Origin: Diphasiastrum complanatum | Taxonomy: Eukaryota; Streptophyta; Lycopodiopsida; Lycopodiales; Lycopodiaceae | Direction of reading: 5' to 3' | DNA length: 64,000 bases | Assembly (NCBI GenBank): GCA_029204225.1 | Contig: CM055102.1 | Location: 35,520,585-35,584,584 of the forward strand | Shown: one piece after another, positions 11,779 to 23,494 of the stretch | Position numbering within the stretch: position 1 is the stretch's first letter | Layout: the number at the start of each line of letters is the position of its first letter | Notes under the pieces: model-generated | The model's input: the letters and a program-made list of their open reading frames with translations, nothing else | Databases searched by the model: none | Told to the model about the DNA's origin: nothing | Position numbers and translations under genes: made by a program

Positions 11779-12770
11779 CAGCGTTCATGGCAAATAAAGA
11801 TCGAGAAGATGTCAATTTTTGATATTTGGATTCAGGTGCTACTCAACACATGACATGTCATCATCTCTCCAGCTTGAAGTGGATGAAGCCGCATTCATGG
11901 TCAAAGATCAAAGCGCATTTTTGGATGATTCATGGTTTCTGAATTTTAAAACAACTCAATATATGACCAATCAATATGAGATCTTCAACTCCTACACTCC
12001 TTATAGCACGAAAAAATTTGTTCATCTTGGCGACAATAGTATTCACACTATTGAAGGTGAAGGTATTGTAAAATTGCAAATCATTACTATGGCATCATCG
12101 GTTAGGACACTTGAATCATGCATCTGTTATGAACATGTCCAGACAATCCATGGTTCTTGATCTTGACTATCCTTCTAGTAAGGTCGATCTCCTTGTCTGT
12201 CATAGCTGCATCTTTGGAAAGTAGGCTAGGATTATTTTTAAATCAAACCATATGCACGCAGCAAAAGATCTGTTAGATGTTGTTCATACAGATATATGTG
12301 GACCTATGCAAACTCCCGCATTGCTAGATGCAAAGTATTTCATTATCTTTATTGATGAATTCTCTAGAAGAACATTCGTTTATTTCATTAAACAGAAATC
12401 AGAGGCTATCATCAAATTCAGACAATTCAAAGAGTATGCTAAGAATCAAACTGGCAAACGAATCAAAGCACTGAGGTCAGATAATGGGAGATAGTACATC
12501 TCCAACGAATTCAAGGAGTACTACCTTAACAACGACATTGAACAACAAAATATTACATTCTATTCGCCTCAGTCAAATGGTCTTGTTGAGAGAAAGAACA
12601 CAATCTTAATTGAATCGACAAAGTGCATGTTATCACATACGACACTTCCAAAGTGCTTCTGGGTTGAAGTTGTTTCAACAGGAACCTATATTCTAAGTTC
12701 TACTAAAGGCCTCTCAGACAAAACACCAGTCGAAGTTTGGACAAGTCTAATTTGCAACTAATTATTTGTC
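11779..12770 (+). pseudogene. TE6 copia protease-integrase fragment with duplicated protease start
   Basis: Plus strand. A protease motif YLDSGATQHMT (11833-11865) is preceded by AFMANKDRED. A second, diverged copy follows about 100 bases on (AFMVKDQ, then WFLNFKTTQYMT). The pre-integrase domain lies 12100-12240 and integrase 12252-12770, with VHTDICGP, FIDEFSR, RSDNGR followed by a TAG at 12492-12494, and NGLVERKN. It stops without RT. Stops and frame changes make it a pseudogene. Confidence 0.82.
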
Positions 12771-13578
12771 TGATAATTTTCCCGATGTCTAATTGTTTGG
12801 CTACATAATCACTGTAGTACTGGCGATTTCAAAGTTAGTTACTATAAGTTCAAACGTGATTTCTATCACTATTGTCTTGTTTGAAGTTGATAGGCGTAGT
12901 CGTGCATTGGAAAGATGAAGATAGTTTATTCCGCCATGCACAAAAGGTTTTCATTCGTCTCTTTTTGAGCTAGACCATATGCTTGTGCAATTAATTTGCC
13001 ACACTCCACAAAAGGAAAAGCAAGTTTCTTTTTACTCAGGAAGGCTTACTAGTGTCACAATTTTACTCTCTGAATAATTCTTTGACAAAACTATTAAACT
13101 CTAAGTCACAACCCATAAGACTATCAATAAGACACAATGTAGGAGAAGCTTTCAAAACTCTATCCTTTTCCTTTGTAAATTTGAAGCGTAAATATTCAAA
13201 ATTGTTTTTTGATTTATTCTTCTACAAGGTCCACCAAAACAAATTTTCTAACTAAACCAACAGCCTTGAGCATAGCTATGTTTGTACAAAAGACACAATG
13301 TCTCTTCGAGTCCTATTTGCCCAAGACACAAAATTAAGTATGTGACGACATTGAATATGAGAATGGAGTGAAGAAAGTAGTCTTGTCATCTCATTTCATG
13401 TGAAGACATACATGTAAATGATTTTGCTACCATAGTTAGGAAACTTATCAATATCCTTCTTTTTGAAGATGTTTCAATTTGTTAATATTCCATAACACTA
13501 TCATGGGCTAATAGTTATGCAACGGTCATGTTGGTGGATAAAGAGGGCGCCAACGCATTGATTAGGGAAAGAGACAGT
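12771..13578. other. No recognisable gene
   Basis: AT-rich sequence between TE6 and the TE7 LTR. A 67-codon plus-strand frame (13052-13255) has no recognisable motif. The last part may be the diverged 5' portion of the TE7 LTR, since the 3' copy extends further left. Confidence 0.35.
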
Positions 13579-13916
13579 GCTCAAGAATTGTATTGTAATG
13601 ATATAGAAGCCATTTTCTCAATGTTCTGTTTAGTGATGTGTATGATCTGTAATACTTGAATGCATGCTAGTAGTAGATGAATTTCCGCTGTTGTTTTTAT
13701 TCAACATTATCTACTGTTTACAAGTTTAAATTTTACAATAGATCTGTAGTAGAAAATATGAGACATGGAAGAGCATTAGACCGTAGAGAGAAGCAGTAGC
13801 TACTCCTGTTAAGTCGGGTCTATCCGACCTTTCATTCCGCAATAGTGATCGTTGAACACGATTGCCATCACCAGGCAGTCGGGTTGGAGCCTTGTGGATG
13901 GACTCAATTTTCATCA
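13579..13916 (+). repeat. TE7 5' LTR (3' part)
   Basis: This stretch matches 23148-23494 along its length with scattered differences. It ends in CATCA directly before a primer binding site. The low-complexity part that precedes the 3' copy (22561-23147) is not recognisable here. Confidence 0.85.
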
Positions 13917-13917
13917 G

Positions 13918-13929
13918 TGGTATCAGAGC
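13918..13929 (+). other. TE7 primer binding site (tRNA-Met type)
   Basis: TGGTATCAGAGC, the standard copia site complementary to the 3' end of initiator tRNA-Met, one base after the LTR end. Confidence 0.9.
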
Positions 13930-13949
13930 ATGGTTGATTCCTTCAGGCT

Positions 13950-14826
13950 ATGGCATCCATTAGCAGCATTCAATCAAAGATCTGCACGATCCTTGACTCT
14001 TCAGGATCAAATTTCCTAGCATGGAAGGTGAAGACTTCTCTCATATTGAAAGGAAAAGGTCTATGGCCCTGGGTTGATGGCACAGAAGAGATGCCCACAA
14101 CCACCGGCAAAGAGCTACGATAATTGAGAGAGAAGAACGGCAAGGTAGTAGCCATATTGTCTTCATCCATTGAAGATAGCTTAACACTTGATCTAGCCAC
14201 ACTCTCCAAAGCAAGAAAAATGTGGGATGCTTTGCTGACCAGATTTCAAACGAAATCATGAAGCCAAATTATGCTTCATGAAGATCAGCTGACCAATCTC
14301 AGATGGGATGGTAAAGATCTCACTTCCTTCATCAGAAAAATGACCTGTTCCTCTCACTACACAATTCTGGAGAGGAAAATGTAGTCTCAGCAGAGAAGCA
14401 GCTCACATACCTGCTGTGAGCTTTACCAAGATCATTTCAAATGACCCAAACAATACTTGCTAAAGATCCACAGATGACCCTTGAGAAGGCTGTAATTGAG
14501 ATCAAAGAAGAGGTGGAACCCCGTGAACACCTTGATGACAAGGATAACTTTTATCAAGCTCTCTACAGCAACAAAGAGAAGCAGAAGAAGAATTTCAAGC
14601 CTAAGAGGGAGTCAAAGCAAAGACAAAATCGAAAGCAGCAGTGAAAGGGAGCGAAAGAAAGGAAGTGGAAGAGCGGAAATAAAACGAAACAGCATAAGTG
14701 CTGGCTCAATCCAAAGATAGAGTGCATCCATTGTCACAAGAAGGTCATGCAGCCATTGATTGCAACCAGATTCTCTGAAACAAAAAAGCTCAGAGCAGAC
14801 GGGAGAGCGACAATAGCTCATCCTAC
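13950..14826 (+). pseudogene. TE7 copia gag (broken)
   Basis: The ATG at 13950 opens a gag starting MASISSIQSKI, the same start as in TE15 and TE17. Further blocks are SSGSNFLAWKVKTS, GTEEMPTT and LDLATLSKARKMWDALLT. Near 14700-14765 the second zinc knuckle can be read (CIHCHKK then a frame slip, then IDC). Stops at about 14120 and 14260 and several frame changes make it inactive. Confidence 0.85.
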
Positions 14827-15870
14827 GTGGAGGAACTAGAGTCCTCCAAGATGGCTGAAGACAGAGCCAACAACGACAAGAACCCAGTAGCTTACTTGTG
14901 TGTTGATGTTTGTGCGACATCAATTTCAGATACACAAGAGATAATTATTGATTCAGGTGCAACGTCACACTTCGTGACAACGAGGCACATGATCACCGAT
15001 AATCAAGAATCAGAGTCTTCCAGATACATAATCTTGGGAGATGGTTCCAGACACAAAGTCAACAGAACTGGAGCGCTATGGTTAGGCACCAAAGTAAGAG
15101 ACAGAAGGTCTGATGACACTCTGTACATGCCCATTTTTTAGAATGACCTATTATCTGTTGCTAACTACCGCAACCACTCAGCTTGTCACCACAAGAAAGT
15201 GAAAGGGGAACATGTATAACCTCAAAATCCGAGTATCTTCTGAGCAATCTCAGCAGATCAACGAATCAATGGATAATATTACATGGCACAGGAGGCTGTA
15301 TCATATGAATACAATTGCTCTATACAACACTAGCCGGAGTGGAGCATTCACTGGTGTCAACATCAAAGATGCAGCATGCCTGAAGTCTTGCGATGCCTGT
15401 AATAAAGGTAAGATGTCACGAATACCATTTACCAAGGACTCTTTTAGAACAAAAGAACTCCTGGAACTGGTACACTCTGACATCTGTGGACCGTTTGATG
15501 TGGTCTCTCTTGGAGGTTCGAAGTACTACATCACATTCATTGACAACTTCAGCAAGTTTGCAGCTGTGTATTTTATCCACAGCAAATCGGAGGCCCTGGA
15601 CAAATTCACAGAGTTCGTGAATTGGGCTGAGAAATGGACTGACAAGAAGGTGAAGCAGCTGAGAACAGACAGAGGAGGAGAATACGTCTCCAAACGCTTT
15701 GTTGAGTTTTGCACCAACAAAGACATACTTCACTTGAAGACCGCAACCCACACACTACAACACAATGGTGTGGTGGAGAGGAGAAATCGGACTCTCATGG
15801 AAGCTGCAAGATCAATGATGGCCTATTCAAAGGCATCAAAATTCTTATGGGCTGAAGCAGTAGTTACTGC
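14827..15870 (+). pseudogene. TE7 copia protease and integrase, cut by TE8
   Basis: Protease: IIDSGATSHFVTTRH (14944-14988). A stop at 15139 and a frame change separate it from the pre-integrase domain (WHRRLYHMN, then CDACNKGKMSR as the HHCC zinc part). The integrase core has HSDICGPFD, YYITFIDNFSK, RTDRGGEYVS and NGVVERRNRT, so the DDE residues are present. The frame is open from 15212 and ends at WAEAVVTA, where TE8 begins at 15871; it resumes after 20413. Confidence 0.88.
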
Positions 15871-16393
15871 TGAAAATAAAAAATCATCTATCTTGACTTT
15901 AGGCTTGGTACAAACTTTTTTTTATGGAAGTATGTTGTTTCATAATGTAAACGCCAAATTTGGCCTAAACAAACTCGAGCCATATGGGTTTCTCAAGTCT
16001 AGTTGATAGTATACAACTTGCATATAGATTGTAGTCTTAGAAATGTCATTAATATGCTTGTAGAAACTCGTGGCATATAACTTACAATTGTTGTAAGTGA
16101 TCCATAATGACATGAAAGACATGCACAAATTGAAATGGACACATGCATGATGATTTGTACATTCTAGTTAGAAAAATGACACTTGGTAAAAGTAGGTAGA
16201 AATGCATGCATGAGATGTGACAAATGTCACTTGAACTCTAGCTTTCACTTTATATGTGGATGAAAGGTGGATGGATGTGGTTCTACCTCGAACTACCTCA
16301 AACTCCATAAATATGGGTAGCTATTCTCATAATCTTTGATGAAGAACCAAGCTTTGAAGCTATTCCATGCCATTTTGGATCTACACCATTATT
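15871..16393 (+). repeat. TE8 5' LTR, truncated
   Basis: Aligns with 19621-20147 with few differences, then breaks off in the middle of ACCATTATT at 16393, followed at once by gag zinc-knuckle coding sequence. About 266 bp of LTR plus primer site and gag start are gone. Confidence 0.88.
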
Positions 16394-17053
16394 GGAAGTG
16401 ACAAAACTCTCTTTGTCAAGGACAAGCATAAAGGAAGGAACAAAAACCAATTTTCTCAAGCTTTCAACAAAGACAAAGCCAAAGAAAGAAACAAAGATGG
16501 TGAAGAGGATGACTCGTTTCATTCTTCTACTTCAAAGACCAAGAAGAAGAAAGTCAAGTGCTTCTTTTGTGGCAAGAAGAGGCACTATGCCTCCAATTGC
16601 TTCAAAAAGAAAAATCAACTCAAACAGGCAAATCTCTCTAATGAAAAAGAAGAAGATTTTATTGCAAGTGATGGAGAAGGATCACTCATGGTGTCAAGCT
16701 TTTCTTCATCACCCTTCAAGAAAGATGAAGCTTGGTACATAGATAGTGGAGCTTCTTCATATATGTGCTGTTCAAAAGAGTCTTTTGACTCTATTGTACC
16801 TTATAAAGGACTTAAAAGATCTATTTATACTGCAAATGATCATGAGTGCTCTATTGAAAGAATTGGCAACATTCCATTGAAACTTGCTTTTTCTAAAGTT
16901 CTATCACTTTCCAATGTTCTTTTTGTTCCTAAGCTTACAAAGAACTTGATTAGTGTTGGAAAGTTGCTTGATAGTGGTTGTGATGTAAAATTCAATTTTA
17001 ATACTTGCTTTATCAAGAAAAATGATGAAATCCTAGCTAATGATCCTATCTAA
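16394..17053 (+). pseudogene. TE8 gag C-terminus and protease
   Basis: The open frame (16367-17053) begins in LTR sequence and reads into a lysine-rich linker. A zinc knuckle CFFCGKKRHYASNC lies near 16560, then a linker with a second lysine-rich part. Protease starts at AWYIDSGASSYMCC near 16735, with the catalytic Asp present, and runs to KNLISVGKLLD. A frame change at about 17045 ends it before the pre-integrase domain. Confidence 0.82.
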
Positions 17054-18114
17054 TGGAACTAGATATGGTGGAATCTTCAAATTGAATTCTTATGGGAATG
17101 CAGACTTTTGTGAAGTTGCTCTTTTGTCTAAGGAGGAGTTATGGCATAGAAGGTTGGGGCATCCTAACTTTAAGTCTATGTTTTCTATGATCAAGAATGA
17201 TAAGACTATTGGCCTTTCAAGATCACTTTCCAAGGATATCAAGCCTTGTGAGGCTTGTGCTATTGCAAAATCACATAGAAAGCCATATCAAAAGTCTTTT
17301 ATTAAGACTACTCATCCTTTGGAACTTATTCACTTGGATGTTTATTTTTCTTCTTCTAAAAGTATTGGTGGTGCATCACTTCCTAGTCTTCAAAGCTTAT
17401 GTTGAGAAACAGTTTTCTTTCAAAGTTAAAGTTTTAAGATGTGATGGAGGAGGTGAATACATCTCCAACAAGTTCTATGATTATTGTGAGAGTGAAGGGA
17501 TTAAAAGAGAGTTTTCTTGTGCCTATTCTTCATCTCAAAATGAAGTTGTTGAAAGAAAAAATCAATCTCTATGTGAATGTGCTAAAGCAATCCGAGTTGA
17601 AGTTTCTTTGCCTATTGAATATTGGGGAGAAGCAATTAATTGTGCAAACTATTTGTGCAATAGATTACCTCACAATGCACTTGCAAGAAGATCACCATTT
17701 GAAGTCTTATTTAAGAAAAAACCTAAGGCTGATCACCTTAGAGTTTTTGGATGTGCTTGCTTTGTTCATGTACCCTTGGAAACAAGGAAAAGAGATGATC
17801 CTAATTCTATCAAAGGGATCATGGTTGTATATTCATTTAACAAGAAGGTTTACAGAATTTATGCTCCCTCTACCTCAACTACAATTGAGAGTAGGGATGT
17901 TATATTCCACGAGAATAAAAAATACATCTTTGAGGAGGCCGAGATCAAAGATTTTCAAAAGGATTCTCCTATCATCACCCGTGAAGACTATCATGAAGAG
18001 ATGGGGCCGAGAATTGAGGAGTCGCCTCGAATCTTTTCACCAAGGAGATCACAAAGAGAAAGATCCGAGCCTAAGAGGCTTACATATGGAGAAATTCAAA
18101 GGAATGGTTTCTAG
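17054..18114 (+). pseudogene. TE8 integrase (internal deletion)
   Basis: The pre-integrase domain reads LWHRRLGHPNF and CEACAIAKSHRKPYQ, with the HHCC zinc site. The core then starts (LIHLDVYF), but the stretch holding FIDDFSR is deleted near 17380 with a frame change. The second half is long and open: RCDGGGEYISNKF, NEVVERKNQS, WGEAINCANYLCN, VFGCACFVHVP, and ESRDVIFHENKKY as the C-terminal domain. One catalytic region is thus damaged. Confidence 0.86.
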
Positions 18115-19600
18115 CCATGAAGGAGGAATATGATGCTTCGATGGCCAACAAGACATGGGAGCTTGTGGATCTTCCATCTAACAAGCACACCATTGGTTGT
18201 GAATGGGTTTTTCGAGTCAAATATAATCAAGATGGCACAATCAATAAGTACAAGACAAGACTTTGTGCAAAGGGATTTGCTCAGGTTTATGGACTTGATT
18301 ATGAGGAGACTTTTGTTCCAATTGCAAAGATGGTATCACTTAGAATCATAATTTCTATTGCATGTTTTTTTCAAATGACAAGTTTTTCAACCAGATGTCT
18401 CTAATGCATTTTTAAATGGATATCTAAAAAAAGAGATTTATATGGATCAAGCTATTGGGTTCATCCAAGAAAAGAACAAAGTTTGATGCTCTTCAAAAGT
18501 CTATATGGACTAAAGCAATCTCAAGATCGTGGTATTCTCGACTTAACACCTTTCTTGATTCACTAGGATTTAATCTTAGTAACTATGATCCTTCCTTGTA
18601 TGTCAAGTTTTATGATAGCGATATTGTCATCCTTCTCATTTATGTTGATGATATCATTCTAACAGAAAGTTGTATCAAGTTAGTTGAGGAAACCAAAGTT
18701 TCCCTTGGAAAAGAGTTCAAGATGCAAGATCTTGGAAAAATTCATTACATATTAGGATTAGAGATTGACCTCTATAATGAAAAAGCTTTTGTATGTCAAT
18801 CCAAGTATGCTCTTTCAACATTAAAAAAGTTCAATATGCTAGATTGTAAGAGTACAGAAACTCTTATGGACCAAATTGTAAAAGACCCTAACAAAGGTGA
18901 TGAAAGATTCTTCGTGGACATCACTCTTTTTAGGAATCTTATAGGCTTCTTAATTTGACTCACTATAACTAGGCCTGATATAAGTTTTAGTGTCACATAA
19001 GTTGAGCCAAGCTATGCAAAATCCTACTATTCATCATTGGAAAATGGCCAAGAGAGTACTTAGATACATATCTTCAACTTATGATTATGGTTTGTTATAT
19101 AAAAGTGAAGATCTTTCTATAGTTGGCTATTTTGACTCGGATTTTGCAAGTGATAAAACAGATTAAAAATCTACAAGTGCATATGTCATATATCTTGGAG
19201 GAAACTTGATATCTTGGCCTTCCAAAAAGCAAGATACTATATCACTCTCATCTTGTGAAGCTGAATATAAGGCACTCACTACTACAACAAAAGAAGTGCT
19301 TTGGATCAAGAGGTTGCTAATGGAACTAAAGATAATCAAAACCTATGATCATGTGTGACAATATTTCAGCACAAGCCCTTCCTTGCCAACAATCCGATAT
19401 TCCATGCAAGGAGCAAACACATCGAGGTTGCACATCACTTCGTGAAAGAGAGACTCATTGGAGGGAAAATCTACTTGGAGCACATCGACACATCATCTTG
19501 TATTGCAGATTTGCTCACCAAACCTTTGAGCAAAAATTCCTTCATCAAGCATAGGGCCAATCTTGGAATAATACCAAGATCCATGTTCAAGTCAACATAG
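18115..19600 (+). pseudogene. TE8 reverse transcriptase and RNase H
   Basis: RT starts at EYDASMANKTWELVDLP (18124), with WVFRVKYNQDGTINKYK and the block LDYEETFVPIAK. A frame change near 18380 follows, then the catalytic box LIYVDDIILTES, which is intact, in a 167-codon frame (18455-18958). RNase H follows with several stops; readable parts are the start TITRPDISFSV, HARSKHIEVAHHFVKERL and ADLLTKPLS. A polypurine tract (TAGGAGGAGTGT) lies at 19609-19620, just before the LTR. Confidence 0.88.
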
Positions 19601-19620
19601 ATTGTTTTTAGGAGGAGTGT

Positions 19621-20413
19621 TGAAAATGAAAAATCATCTATCTTGACTTTAGGCTTGCTACAAACTTTTTTCTATGCAAGTATGTTGTTTCATAATGTAA
19701 ATGCCAAATTTGGCCTAGAAGGAACTCGAGCTATATGGGTCTCTCAAGTCTAGTTGGTAGTATACAACTTGCATATAGATTGTAGACTTAGAAATGTCAT
19801 TAATATGCTTGTAGAAACTTGTGGCATATCACATGCAATTGTTGTAAGTGATCCATAGTGACATGAAAGACATGCACAAAGTGAAATGGACACATGCATG
19901 ATGATTTGTACAATTCTAGTTAAAAAAAATGACACTTGGTAAAAGTAGGTAGAAATGCATGCATGAGAGGTGACAAATGTCACTTGAACTCTAGTTTTCA
20001 CTTTAGATGTGGATGAAAGGTGGATGGAAGTGATTCTACCTTGAGCTACCTCAAACTCCATAAATATGTGTATAGCTATTCTCATAATCTTTGATGAAAA
20101 CCAAGCTTTAAAGCTATTCCATGCCATTTTGGATCTACACCATTATTTGATTGAATATCTCTCTCTCTTTCTCTCTCTAACTCGTGTTGAGGCTTATGCT
20201 CATACCCTAAATTCTTGTACTCTTGCTCTCTTGTAATCAAAACTATCATTCTTTGATTCTTAGTATGCTAGATTGTGATTAAGCCATTAAATTCTGTACT
20301 AGATCTTGCTATTCAATCTAGAATCAGTTTTTTGTGCTGATCATAAAGCTTAATAAGATCATTTACATATGAGGATCATTCCCACACATGTGAACTTGCT
20401 GGAAATTTTGTCA
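19621..20413 (+). repeat. TE8 3' LTR, complete (793 bp)
   Basis: Starts TGAAAATG after the polypurine tract and ends TTTTGTCA before the target duplication. Its first 527 bp match the truncated 5' LTR. Confidence 0.9.
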
Positions 20414-21984
20414 ACTACAGCCACCTATTTGTAGAACGGGACAGGCCAGCGTTGCACATACCACACCACATGAGATTTGGTGGGACAACAAACCAAGTCT
20501 GACACATGTGCGCATTTTTGGATGTGTTGCATACGCCCACATTCCAGATCAGAAAGAAAGAAGCTAGATGAAAAGGTGGAGAAGGGATTCCTTGTGGGAT
20601 ATGATGTTCATTCATCATACTACAGAATCTACATGCTTGACAACAGAAAAATCAAGACTGTCAGAGATGTCAAATTTGATGAGTCAAGACAATGGCAGTT
20701 GGCTACGAAATCTTGACCAGAGGCTACTATGACCTGCCAGCATCTACGGAGGGAGCGGACCCCGAGCACCTGGAACAAGAAGCTCAAATCCCAGATGGAC
20801 AGAATGACTATTTAGACGACGATCAGCTAGGCGTAGATCCTGTACCTACACCTGCTACTCATCAAAATTCAGCAGTCAGCAAAGACAAGAAGCTTGACAA
20901 AGGCAAAGCCATCAAACTGACTAGCGGACTCTCCAAGAGATCCACGCGAGAAAGAAGAGCACTTGTTAAATTTGTATATAATAGCTCAGCCTACATATCA
21001 GAGGAGTTCTATGGATTTGGAGGAGAACCTCAATCATATGAGAAAGTTATCAACTGTCCAGATAAGGACAAGTGGATTGAAACAATGGAAGACGAGATGA
21101 AATCCATGGAGCAGAACAATGTCTAGAATCTGGAGCCAGGAAGGTACAAATGGATTTTCAAGTACAAATATGGACCTGATGACAACGTATCAAAACACAA
21201 GGTCCAATTGGTCGCATAAGGTTTCTCTCAAAAGTATGGTGTTGAATATACTGAAACCTTTTTTTTAGTCGTGAAGCATTCGTCCTTATACTTGTTATTT
21301 GCCTACGCAGCAGCATACAGTCTCAAGATCTAGATCATGGATGAGAAGACCGCCTTCTTACATGACGAGTTGAATGAAAAGGTTTATATGGACCAACCAC
21401 CGGGATTCATCTGCTCACGCTTTGCCAACTACGCCTGTTGAATGCAAAGAAGCATATACGGACTGAAGCAAACTGCCAGACAATGGTATAAGAAGAAGGA
21501 TCACTCTCTCAAATCCTTAGAATTTCAACCATTGATGGCTGACTACAATGTCTATACAAAGGTCGCAGATGAAAAAATCATAATCATAGCAGTCTACGTG
21601 AATGACACCTTGATCCTATTCAGAAGCAACGAGCTGATTGCTCAGGTGAAGCAAATATTTCATAGCATTTTAAAATATCAGACCTAGGGGAAGCAAGATG
21701 CTACCTAGGATTGCAGGTTGACAGAAATCTTGGGGGGAAGTTGTATCTTCACCAGTCAAGATATATCCAAAAAATCATTGATAATTTTTAAATGACAAAC
21801 TGCAAGGGAGCTAACACATCGATGATAGTTTGAACAATTCTGACCAGACAAGACTACCCGCAGAATGCAGAAGAGCAGGAAGCCATGCATAACGTGTCCT
21901 ACAGGAAATTAATCGGATTACTCATGTACTTGGCAAAATAATACACGCCCTGACATTGCTTATGCAATTTTCAGAATGAGCCAG
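20414..21984 (+). pseudogene. TE7 integrase C-terminus and reverse transcriptase
   Basis: TE7 resumes with HTTPHEIWW, HVRIFGCVAYAHIPD and KGFLVGYDVHSSYYRIY (integrase C-terminal part), then a linker frame (20692-21126) with RSTRERRALVKFVYNSSAYIS. RT follows: MEDEMKSMEQNNV, YKWIFKYKY, YTETFF, KTAFLHDELNEKVYMDQPPGF, IYGLKQTARQWY. The catalytic box reads VYVNDTLIL, with Asn for the first Asp. Several stops are present. It ends near 21980 at YAIFRMSQF; RNase H is missing. Confidence 0.86.
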
Positions 21985-22560
21985 TTTAAACAGTCATGTG
22001 AGGGATTTGATGGTGGCTTTGGAGTTCACATCTCAGTGTATTCTTAGGGAGTGGTTTGGAACCATTCGCAGGAGCAGCTTGGAGCTAGCTTGGGGGAATA
22101 CAGGGTGGACACTATAGATCTTCGAGATTAGTGATGGCATTGGGATACTTGGTAGGGATAACACTGCAGGATGACATGGGATGATCATTAGGGGGCTACT
22201 CGGGTTAGTCGGGTAGTCACATCTAGGAAGAAATTAGCTTGTACAATGTATTTTTGAGTTCATTATGCTCTACTCAGGGGCATGTCCTGGGTTTGTTAGT
22301 ATATGTGGTCATATTGGGCCTAACTCTAGTTTGGCAGGTGGTAGGCTAGTTTAGTGACACCTATTGAACCCATGCAGTTTGGGGCTTTGCTATATGTACA
22401 ATGTTTCTTCATAATAGACTTAACTTTTGTTGTGCCATCTATGAGAGCTTGTGAGGAGTGGCTATGTGATTGTGTGATGTGATATGCATACTGCACTAGA
22501 TTCTATCGGAATTTTAACTTTTTCCTTAGTTTTTCCTTTGTTGTTTTTCATAACTGTGTA
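21985..22560. other. Unassigned DNA in the place of TE7 RNase H
   Basis: G/T-rich sequence unlike any other part of the window. No long frame and no recognisable domain. It replaces the RNase H gene and 3' untranslated part expected between the RT and the 3' LTR. Confidence 0.4.
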
Positions 22561-23147
22561 TTTTGAACTATGTTTCGCACAACCTGCATTTTTGGGTCAT
22601 GAAAAAAATTTATCCCTAGGTCTAAAACACTTAGAAAATAATTCTGAGAACTTTTCTCGACGCTCTCGCATTTTTTGCATTTTTGCGAAAAAGGAGACAA
22701 TGTTTCTAAAATGCCTTATAAAGGTCTAGACCCTTAGAATAAGGGACACTCACCCTTAAAAAAGCGACGTTTGCTTTGGAACTGGTTTTTTGCCCTAAAG
22801 TCGGCTTTTTCACCTTTCGATTTTTTCGCTTTTTGGAAGAAGCGACACCTACTCTTAGAAAAGGGACACTGCTCAAAAAAAACTTTCCTGTCCTGCTATC
22901 GCGTCTTTCGTCTTTCGAAAAAAAGTGACACTGTTTCTAAAATGCCTTAAAATCGTTTTTAGACCTACCTTCGCGTTTTTCTCTTTTTTCTCCTTTTTCG
23001 AGAAAAAGCGAAGGTGCCATTGAAAAACAAAGGTGTCCTCAAAAACAAAAGATCACACTACCTATAAAAACTTAAAAGGGTCTTTAAGCAAAAAGCGAAG
23101 GCCAAAACATCTCTCTCGCGACAACACGGTGATCTGAAACAAACAAC
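22561..23147 (+). repeat. Low-complexity part of the TE7 3' LTR
   Basis: Many copies of short words such as TTTTTGCGAAAAAG, AAAGCGACACTG and TTCGAAAAA follow one another, with phased runs of A and T. It lies directly before the stretch shared with the 5' LTR, so it is probably the 5' portion of this LTR. The outer end is not placed. Confidence 0.55.
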
Positions 23148-23494
23148 GCTCAAGAATTGTATTGTAAATTCAATTCTGATATAGAAGTCATTTTCTCAAT
23201 GTTCTGTTCAGTGATGTGTATGATCTGTAATACTTGAATGCATGCTAGCAATAGATGAATTTCCGATGTTATTTTTCTTCAACATTATCTGTTGTTTACA
23301 AGTTTAAATTTTACAACAGATCTACAGTAGCAAATCTAAGGCCTAGAAGAGAATTAGACCACAGAGAGAAGTAGTAGCTACTCTTGTTAAGTCGGCTCTA
23401 TCTGGTCTTTCATTTTACAATTGTGATCTCTGAACGTGATTGCCATCACCAGGTAGTCGGGTCGGAGTCCTGTAGATGGACTCAGTTTCCATCA
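23148..23494 (+). repeat. TE7 3' LTR (3' part)
   Basis: Matches 13579-13916 and ends CATCA at 23494. Confidence 0.85.

Larger units (their letters stand above)
15871..20413 (+). mobile_element. TE8: copia element nested in TE7 integrase
   Basis: LTRs at 15871-16393 (3' part missing) and 19621-20413 start TGAAAAT; the intact one ends TTTTGTCA. The flanks are ACTGC (15866-15870) and ACTAC (20414-20418), a 5-bp target duplication with one later change. Removing the element rejoins the TE7 integrase at A-V-V-T/A-T-Y-L. Internal order is gag zinc knuckle, protease, integrase, RT, RNase H, so it is Ty1/copia. The end of the 5' LTR, the primer site and the N-terminal gag are deleted. Confidence 0.9.
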
